From: Spirochaetales bacterium
GTDB lineage: Bacteria; Spirochaetota; Spirochaetia; SZUA-6; DRHE01
Reading direction: 5' to 3'
Assembly: GCA_016930895.1 (NCBI GenBank)
Contig: JAFGFV010000423.1
Span: 1-14,088, forward strand
DNA: 14,088 nucleotides
Shown here: in pieces, positions 1 through 5,702 of the stretch
How the letters are laid out: every line of letters begins with the position of its first letter
Position numbering within the stretch: the stretch's first letter is position 1
The notes under the pieces: generated by a model
What the model was told of the DNA's origin: nothing
The model's database searches: none
Seen by the model: only the letters and a program-made list of their open reading frames with translations
Position numbers and translations under genes: made by a program

Positions 1-98
1 CGCGACTGCACGGGCGAAACCACACGGGGGAAGCTCAGGAGTGGAGCGTTGGCGGGAAAATTCTGATTGCATATTTCCTAACTGTAAGATAGTATTGC
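1..98. other. Upstream non-coding leader of the PilZ fusion gene
   Basis: No frame here gives a supportable gene end. The short open stretches close at scattered stops and show no recognisable protein. The last 40 bases are markedly AT-rich compared with the genes that follow, as expected for a promoter region. Confidence 0.5.
67..95 (+). promoter_or_regulatory. Candidate sigma-70 promoter of the PilZ fusion gene
   Basis: A -35-like TTGCAT (67-72) is followed after 17 bases by a -10-like TAGTAT (90-95). An in-frame ATG lies at 99 and another at 105. The second is 9 bases beyond the -10 box, where transcription would be expected to begin. No Shine-Dalgarno sequence precedes either ATG, so a leaderless message is possible. 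Four of six bases match in the -10 box, so this is only a moderate match. Confidence 0.4.
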
Positions 99-3000
99 AT
101 GCTTATGAGATCTGACGATTTTTCGTCACACCCAATGATCTCAACCCGGCCGCGGGACAAGCGTCGCCATACCCGCGTGGATCACTCGACGGCGGTCGAG
201 GTGACCAAGGGCCCGGAACGCTTTTCCGGGCGCTGCGTCGACATCAGCCGGACCGGCATGCGGGTCCTGGTCAACCTTCCGGCCACCTACCGCACGGTCG
301 AAAGCATCGCCTTCCGCCTCCCCAACTCCTCCGCCTCGATCCGCCTTCCGTGCCGTCTGGTCCGCCTGCACGGCCGCTCAGAAACGGGGGAACAGGTCCT
401 GGGGCTGGAGTTCGACTTCCACACCGAAGCGCAGCTGCTGCTCATCGAGGCGTTTGTTCGTGAAACCAAGCTCCGCCAGGTGGCCGCGGAGGCGGCCGAA
501 GGCGAGCAGCGTCAGCTCCCCAGGGCGGCGTGCGCTATCCATGATGTCGCCATCCTGCGCGATGGGATCCAGACGCTGTCAATCGACAACATCTCCGCCG
601 AAGGGCTGCTGGTCTCCTTCCGGGGTTCCCTCGCACCCGAGGAGTCGGTGCAGATGTGTTTCCGGCTGCCCGGAGATTCCCGGGAGCTTCGGGTGTCCGG
701 GCAGGTCGTGTACGTTGTCGAGAACAGCTTCCACGGTTCCTCCACCGCGGGGATCCGCTTCCAGCCCTTGTCGGCGGTCCAGCGCTCGCGCCTGACCAAC
801 TTCATCGTCAGCTCCGCCTCGGGCGCGACCATGAAAGCGCTGCACGAACGGCTGGCGAATCCCGAAATCGATGAGACCTACCGCATCCAGGAGCGGCGGA
901 GGATTGCTGGATATCTGAAACGCCTGTGCACGCAGGAGTCCAGCGCCTACATCCTCTGCGAGCAGCGGCTGCAGATCTTCGAAATCCGGATCGTTTCGAT
1001 CGACGCCGGCCGCAACCGGTTTCAGGCCGCACTGCCCGCGGAGGCGGTCGCCTCGGACGGGGCGCCCGGGGCCGTGTTCTACTTCTCCTTCTTCCTCGAC
1101 GGCGGCAGCTACTATTTCAAGACGCAGATGCCGGCCCCGGGCCCCCGGAGCGGTACGCCCGGCGACGGCGCGGAGCACACGCCAGGCGCGGAGTGCACGC
1201 GGGAGTTCCGGCTGCCCAACGTCCTGATCCAGTCGGAGAAGCGCTCCCAGGGCCGCAAGACCGTACCCGTCGCAGGGGAGATCCTCCTCAGGGTCCAACA
1301 GCCCGGGGGCGTGGACCGCCAGATCACGGGGCGGCTCATCGACACCAGCCAGCGCGGTTTCCTGTGCGAGGTCGAGGATGCCGGCCGGCTGCGGCCCCGG
1401 CTGCGCCGGGGACAGCGGCTCAGCTACACCGTGCAGGAAACCGTGGCGCTGGCTTCGGAGGGAATCGTCCGCCATGTGCGTGAGCTCAGCCGTCCGGACG
1501 GCAGTCGCGTGCTCCGCGTGGGCGTGGAAGCCGGGATCGACAGGAGCGGGTTCGCCTTTCGGGCATACTCTTCCGAGCAGTGGGGGCGCATGCAGGTCTA
1601 CGCTGCTCCTCCCCTGCCCACCGCCAGGATCCCGAACGAGACGCTTCCGGTCCGCTACCAGGACGACAGAGGGCGAGAGATCGCCGCGTTGCTGACTGCG
1701 ACCCGGCTGGGGGTCTGTGGCCCCGTGGTGGTGATCCCGCCGGCCTTCGGCAAGAAGAAGGAGGCCCTGTCGCCCCTGGTGGCCACCCTGACCGCCAACT
1801 TCCGCCAGATGGGCAGGGAGGTGGTCGTGATCCGCTACGACGGCACCAACCGCCCGGGGGAGAGCTCCAACGAGGAGGGGCAGCGCCGCCGGGGGTACGA
1901 GATGCTCCGGTACCGCCTCAGTGACGGGGCCGGGGACCTGAAGGCAACCCTTCGCTACGTCCACCACAACCCCTTCTTCCGGCCCGAAGAGGTCATCCTG
2001 GTGACCTTCAGCATGTCGGCCCTGGACGCCCGCAAGCTCCTCGCCGACCCTGCCTGCCCGCGCGTGGACCACTGGGTCAGCTGCATGGGCGTCCCCACGG
2101 CCCAGAGCGTGCTGGGGAACGTGCTCGGCGGAATCGACATCATCGGCAACTGCCAGATGGGGATCTCCAACGGCATCGGGGGGGTCCTGGGTCACCTGAT
2201 CGACCTCGACGTCATGGCGAGGGACCTGGTCGAGCACAAGTACGCCTTCCTGGCCGATGCGCGGGCCGACATGGCCCGGATCGGCATCCCGGTGCTCTGG
2301 ATGTTCGGCTCCTACGACCGCTGGCTCTCCGCCGACGAAATCAAGGACCTGATGAGCGTCGAAGCCCGGGCGGCCCGCGAGGTGATCGAAGTCCCTTGCG
2401 GGCACAATCTCCGCGCCAGCCAAGACGCCCTGCGCAGCTTCAAGCTCATCGCCGCTGCCATCCTGGAGCGCCTGGACGGCCAAGCGGTCGAACCGATCGA
2501 TCCCGACCGCGAGGAGGTGCTTCGCCTGATCGCGAGCGAGCGAGAGCGGCTGCAATACCGTCCGGAGCTGCTCGCGGAGGAGTACTGGCGCAACTACCTC
2601 GTGGGCAGCGGGCAAGAAAGCCGTGGCTACGACTTTTACTGGGACCTGCCGGAGTTCCGGGAGTTCCTGGCTACCGAGGTCGAGATGCTCGCGCCGGCGA
2701 GCGGCGAGCGGGTCGCGGACATGGGCTGCGGCACCGGGCTCCTGCTGGAGGCCCTCCTCCACCACCTGGCAGCGCGGCGGCCCCCCACCACGGATCTCGA
2801 GGTGGTAGCCGTGGATCTGGTCCAGGAAGCCCTGGAGCGTGCCCGGGCGCGGTGGGACAGGACCCTGCGCTCTTACCCGCAGCTCAAGGGGTTGCGCCTC
2901 CAGTGCCTTCGCGAGGACCTGGACCCCAGCCGCCTGCTCCCCCTGAAGCAGTTCGTCGACGATCCCACGCTAGGCATCGAGTTCCTGCGGGACAAGGTGC

Positions 3001-3803
3001 AGGGCCTTCGGGACTCCACGGTCGATCTGCTGGCACGAAACCAATCGCCGGAAATGGACGACATTCTCCGGGGGGCCCCGATCTCCCTGGATACCCTCCG
3101 GTACCTGCACCACACGCTCCACGACGGCCATTTTCACGAAGTGCTCGATCTCAACCGAGCCGCGCGCTTCCTGCTGGGCAAGCTCGAGCCCCGGGACCTT
3201 GCCGGCGGGCACGGGCACGAGGACGGCGGCTCTCTGTCCTACGATGCGCACCGTGCCCTGAGGACTCGGGACCTGCGTTTCCAGGCTCTTCGCTTCGCGG
3301 ACAGCGCTCTGAGCTTCCAGCTTCCGTTCCAGGAGCACGCCTTCGACAGGATCGCTGCCAGCCTGTTCATCTCCTACCTGTTCAGCCCGGAGTCGCTGCT
3401 CCTGGAGTTTCGCCGCATCCTCCGTCCCGGCGGCACGCTGCTGCTCTCTTCGATGCGCCCCGACAGCGACGTGTCGCTGATCTTCACGGACTACGTACGC
3501 TCCGCCCGAGACCAGGCCGGACAGGCAGACAGGCGCCCCGCCCAAGGCTCCCGGCGGCCAGAGGCGGGTCCACGGGTCCCGATGCCGGGCGGCAGCCCGC
3601 GGGAAGCCGATCTGTCCGCGGCCCGCACCATGCTGAACGAGGCCGCTTCCCTCTTCGAGCTGGAAGAGGAGGGATTCTTCAGGTTCTACACCGCGGAGGA
3701 ACTGGCAGAGCTGTTGCGTTCCTGCGGCTTCGCGTCGATCCGAACGTCAGCCTCCCTGGGAACCCCGCCCCAGGCTGTCATCGCCGTAGGAAACAGGCTA
3801 TAA
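99..3803 (+). CDS. Triple PilZ – LuxD-like acyl hydrolase/transferase – methyltransferase fusion protein
   Basis: This is a 1234-residue soluble multidomain protein with no signal peptide or membrane segment seen. PilZ 1 spans about residues 20-125 (RRHTR 22-26, DISRTG 48-53). PilZ 2 spans about 137-245 (RQLPR near 138, NISAEG 164-169). A linker of about 250-375 may correspond to a YcgR-type N domain. PilZ 3 spans about 378-495 (RSQGR near 382, DTSQRG 415-420). In PilZ proteins these RxxxR and (D/N)xSxxG motifs bind c-di-GMP. Residues about 515-795 form an alpha/beta hydrolase with the LuxD-like elbow T-F-S-M-S (Ser638 as probable nucleophile), Asp740 in GSYDRW and His769 in CGHN. Residues about 860-1234 form a class I methyltransferase (DMGCGTG 874-880, acidic Asp906) with a long insertion before the LLEFRRILRPGG region. 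Ligase and carrier protein genes follow on the same strand. I infer c-di-GMP control of acyl transfer or thioester cleavage. The substrate and the methyl acceptor are unknown. Start is ATG 99 or ATG 105. Confidence 0.85.
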   Translation: MLMRSDDFSSHPMISTRPRDKRRHTRVDHSTAVEVTKGPERFSGRCVDISRTGMRVLVNLPATYRTVESIAFRLPNSSASIRLPCRLVRLHGRSETGEQVLGLEFDFHTEAQLLLIEAFVRETKLRQVAAEAAEGEQRQLPRAACAIHDVAILRDGIQTLSIDNISAEGLLVSFRGSLAPEESVQMCFRLPGDSRELRVSGQVVYVVENSFHGSSTAGIRFQPLSAVQRSRLTNFIVSSASGATMKALHERLANPEIDETYRIQERRRIAGYLKRLCTQESSAYILCEQRLQIFEIRIVSIDAGRNRFQAALPAEAVASDGAPGAVFYFSFFLDGGSYYFKTQMPAPGPRSGTPGDGAEHTPGAECTREFRLPNVLIQSEKRSQGRKTVPVAGEILLRVQQPGGVDRQITGRLIDTSQRGFLCEVEDAGRLRPRLRRGQRLSYTVQETVALASEGIVRHVRELSRPDGSRVLRVGVEAGIDRSGFAFRAYSSEQWGRMQVYAAPPLPTARIPNETLPVRYQDDRGREIAALLTATRLGVCGPVVVIPPAFGKKKEALSPLVATLTANFRQMGREVVVIRYDGTNRPGESSNEEGQRRRGYEMLRYRLSDGAGDLKATLRYVHHNPFFRPEEVILVTFSMSALDARKLLADPACPRVDHWVSCMGVPTAQSVLGNVLGGIDIIGNCQMGISNGIGGVLGHLIDLDVMARDLVEHKYAFLADARADMARIGIPVLWMFGSYDRWLSADEIKDLMSVEARAAREVIEVPCGHNLRASQDALRSFKLIAAAILERLDGQAVEPIDPDREEVLRLIASERERLQYRPELLAEEYWRNYLVGSGQESRGYDFYWDLPEFREFLATEVEMLAPASGERVADMGCGTGLLLEALLHHLAARRPPTTDLEVVAVDLVQEALERARARWDRTLRSYPQLKGLRLQCLREDLDPSRLLPLKQFVDDPTLGIEFLRDKVQGLRDSTVDLLARNQSPEMDDILRGAPISLDTLRYLHHTLHDGHFHEVLDLNRAARFLLGKLEPRDLAGGHGHEDGGSLSYDAHRALRTRDLRFQALRFADSALSFQLPFQEHAFDRIAASLFISYLFSPESLLLEFRRILRPGGTLLLSSMRPDSDVSLIFTDYVRSARDQAGQADRRPAQGSRRPEAGPRVPMPGGSPREADLSAARTMLNEAASLFELEEEGFFRFYTAEELAELLRSCGFASIRTSASLGTPPQAVIAVGNRL

Positions 3804-3804
3804 T
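3775..3804 (+). promoter_or_regulatory. Candidate promoter of the acyl ligase gene with perfect -10 box
   Basis: A perfect TATAAT (3799-3804) lies 18 bases after CTGTCA (3775-3780), which matches four of six -35 positions. The TAA stop codon of the upstream gene (3801-3803) is inside the -10 box. Transcription would start near 3811, giving a short leader before the ATG at 3835. This suggests the ligase can be transcribed separately from the PilZ fusion gene. Confidence 0.45.
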
Positions 3805-3834
3805 CCCGCCAGCGCTGAACAGGCGCGAGTCGGG

Positions 3835-5235
3835 ATGAACGTCGCCGAAGCGATTCTGAACAGCCTGGCCGAGTGGGGGTCCCATCCTGCGGCCGTGACC
3901 GTGGGTCCGGACCTCCAAGCCGCGGCCACCCCTGCCGGGCAGCTTTCCCGGGAGATCCGCGAGCTCGCGGAAACCCTGCAGGGCTGGGGCCTGGGTCCGG
4001 GTCGAGCGGTCACCCTGTTTCTCGACAACTCCCTCGATTTCGTACGGGCGTTCGCCGCCCTGCTCCTTCTGAAGGCGGTGCCCGTGCCCCTCAAGCTCGA
4101 GTACCGCAGCCTGGAGCTGGAGGAGGTGTTCTCCGTCCTTGGGCCGTGCAGCATCGTCGCCGAAGAGGACCATCTCCCGATTCTGGAGGCGCGACGGAAA
4201 GCCCGGGAAGCCGCCATAATCGTAGGTCACTCCGCCGATGGATTCCGTCTACTGTCAGGTTCCGCGCCGCCTCCGCCCCTCGCAGACCTCAACCCCGAGA
4301 CCGCCTCGCTCAACTTTACCTACCGGGGCCATGGGTACCCGCTCGCAGCCATGGTCTCCCATGAGCAGTACCTGGAGGGGGCCCGGGTCCTGCAGGATGG
4401 TCTCCAGGGCAGCCCCGGCGAACGGATGCTGGTGCTGCTGCCCATGGCCCACATCTTCTCCCTGGTGGGCTGCGTCCTGGTACCCCTGTTGTTCCGGATG
4501 ACCATGGTCATCAGCAGGAGCCTCCATCCCAGGGTGCTGTTCGAGCAGATCCGGGCCCAGGGCGTCAACGCGGTGACCGCCGTCCCGGAGATCTACGAGC
4601 TGCTGGCGCGGGTCAAAGACCCGCAGCTGCGCCTGCCTTCCCTCGAAGTCCTGGTATGCGGGGGCAGCACCCTTACGCCGGAAGCCTACGAGCGCGTGCG
4701 AGGAGCGTTCTCGGCGCAACTGCTCCACGGGTACGGACTGACGGAGTTTGCTCCGGTCAGCCGGAATATCCGCAATCAGGCCCGCGCGGGAACCGTGGGC
4801 CCCCCCGGCCGCGGCGTGGAGTGCTGCATCGACGCGCCCGATCCGGCCGGCCCCGGGGAAATCCTGGTGCGCTGCCCTTCCCTGAGCTCCGGGTACTACC
4901 GCAGGCCGGAGGAAACCGCGGAGGCCTTCTCGGGCACCTGGTTCCGGACCGGAGACGTGGGGCGCATCGAGGACGGCCACCTGATCTTCCTGAGGGAAAC
5001 CAAAGCCACGCGGAAGGTCAACGGCAACATGGTGGATCTCGCGGAGGTCCGCCGGGCGCTCCTCGCCCTTCCCGGCACACGCGAGGCCGTGGTCGAGTAC
5101 GCACAGGGGCAGCTGGTCGCCCGGCTGGCCCTGGACGGGGGCCCACCGGACCGGGAGCGGTCCCTCGAGCTCAAGCGGCACTTGAAAGGGTTGATCGCGG
5201 AGTATAAGATCCCCAGGGTGTTCGCGGGGCTGTAA
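3835..5235 (+). CDS. Divergent AMP-forming acyl ligase (class I adenylate-forming family)
   Basis: This 466-residue protein is shorter than typical acyl-CoA synthetases of 500-560 residues. It should activate a carboxylic (probably fatty) acid as acyl-AMP and pass it to CoA or a carrier protein; the ACP gene that follows is an obvious candidate acceptor. Conserved family motifs are HGYGLTE (around 298-304), WFRTGD (to Asp374), and the hinge region around RETKATRKVNGNMV (387-400). Two departures stand out. The usual Ser/Thr/Gly-rich phosphate loop TSGTTGxPKG is replaced by FTYRGHGYPLAAM (161-173), with no lysine. The chain also ends at EYKIPRVFAGL, before the C-terminal NGK motif whose lysine normally catalyses adenylation. 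Neither other forward frame after the stop restores that motif. ATG 3835 has only a weak upstream GAG-type ribosome site. Family is confident; whether it performs the full standard reaction is uncertain. Confidence 0.8.
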   Translation: MNVAEAILNSLAEWGSHPAAVTVGPDLQAAATPAGQLSREIRELAETLQGWGLGPGRAVTLFLDNSLDFVRAFAALLLLKAVPVPLKLEYRSLELEEVFSVLGPCSIVAEEDHLPILEARRKAREAAIIVGHSADGFRLLSGSAPPPPLADLNPETASLNFTYRGHGYPLAAMVSHEQYLEGARVLQDGLQGSPGERMLVLLPMAHIFSLVGCVLVPLLFRMTMVISRSLHPRVLFEQIRAQGVNAVTAVPEIYELLARVKDPQLRLPSLEVLVCGGSTLTPEAYERVRGAFSAQLLHGYGLTEFAPVSRNIRNQARAGTVGPPGRGVECCIDAPDPAGPGEILVRCPSLSSGYYRRPEETAEAFSGTWFRTGDVGRIEDGHLIFLRETKATRKVNGNMVDLAEVRRALLALPGTREAVVEYAQGQLVARLALDGGPPDRERSLELKRHLKGLIAEYKIPRVFAGL

Positions 5236-5364
5236 CGGAATCCCCCGGATCGCCCGCTGGAGTGGTCGCCCTATGCGGTCGGGACTTCTCGCCCGGTCCT
5301 TTCCCCCGGATTTGGATTGCGGCACGACACGATGCGGGCGGCAAGGCGAAAGGACTCTCGTCCC
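5236..5364. other. Ligase–ACP intergenic gap with 10-bp direct repeat
   Basis: This 129-base gap contains two copies of TCCCCCGGAT (5241-5250 and 5302-5311), and TCGCCCG also occurs twice (5250-5256 and 5289-5295). No convincing promoter or terminator hairpin was found. The repeats could be an operator or chance in GC-rich DNA. Confidence 0.3.
5349..5354 (+). promoter_or_regulatory. Ribosome binding site deciding the ACP start
   Basis: AAAGGA lies 10 bases before the ATG at 5365. The in-frame upstream candidates TTG 5317 and ATG 5332 lack a comparable site, so ATG 5365 is preferred. Confidence 0.6.
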
Positions 5365-5652
5365 ATGAATGAACAGAGGCAGGCCGCCGGAACGGGATTG
5401 CGCGAACGGATTGCGGGGATCGTGTCGCGCATCTCCCGCATCGACGCCTCGGAGCTGCAGGACGACGTTAAGATCCGGGAGGAGCTGGGCGTCGACAGCC
5501 TGATGGCCATGGAAATCGTGGCTTCGTGCGAGAAGGAGCTGGACATTCACATCGACGAAGGGGAGCTGTACCGCCTGCAGACCGTCGGGGATTTCATGAA
5601 CCTGGTCATGTCCCTTTGCCGGGACGCGCAGGACCGATCCGCACTTGCCTGA
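5365..5652 (+). CDS. Acyl carrier protein
   Basis: This 95-residue acidic helical protein has the phosphopantetheine attachment motif GVDSLMAME, with the modifiable serine at residue 45. A phosphopantetheinyl transferase (none in this window) would load the prosthetic arm, and acyl groups would then be carried as thioesters. The helix I to helix II layout (DDVKIREELGVDSL) and the following acidic helix (CEKELDIHIDEGEL) fit the ACP fold. The adjacent acyl ligase and LuxD-like transferase make it a likely dedicated carrier rather than the housekeeping fatty acid synthase ACP, which usually sits with fab genes; no fab gene is here. A reading that begins at TTG 5317 would add 16 residues, but ATG 5365 has the better ribosome site. 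Confidence 0.88.
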   Translation: MNEQRQAAGTGLRERIAGIVSRISRIDASELQDDVKIREELGVDSLMAMEIVASCEKELDIHIDEGELYRLQTVGDFMNLVMSLCRDAQDRSALA

Positions 5653-5666
5653 GGCGAAAAAAGTGC

Positions 5667-5696
5667 TTGATAGGCCCGCTCCTTTGCGCCTACCAT
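5667..5696 (+). promoter_or_regulatory. Candidate promoter directly before the kinase start
   Basis: TTGATA (5667-5672, five of six -35 matches) is followed after 18 bases by TACCAT (5691-5696, four of six -10 matches). The GTG at 5703 lies 6 bases beyond the -10 box, exactly where transcription should begin. There is no Shine-Dalgarno sequence before that GTG, so the arrangement fits a leaderless transcript. Confidence 0.4.
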
Positions 5697-5702
5697 TGCA
5701 GT

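Noticed and set aside
579..2765. 728-codon open frame on the minus strand opposite the PilZ fusion gene
   Set aside because: Low-complexity composition rich in Ala, Gly, Arg, His and Asp with no recognisable motif. Long antisense frames are expected in GC-rich DNA, and the plus strand has clear domains.
2396..3838. 480-codon plus-strand frame overlapping the methyltransferase
   Set aside because: Pro/Arg/Gly-rich shadow with no family features; the overlapping frame carries the methyltransferase motifs.
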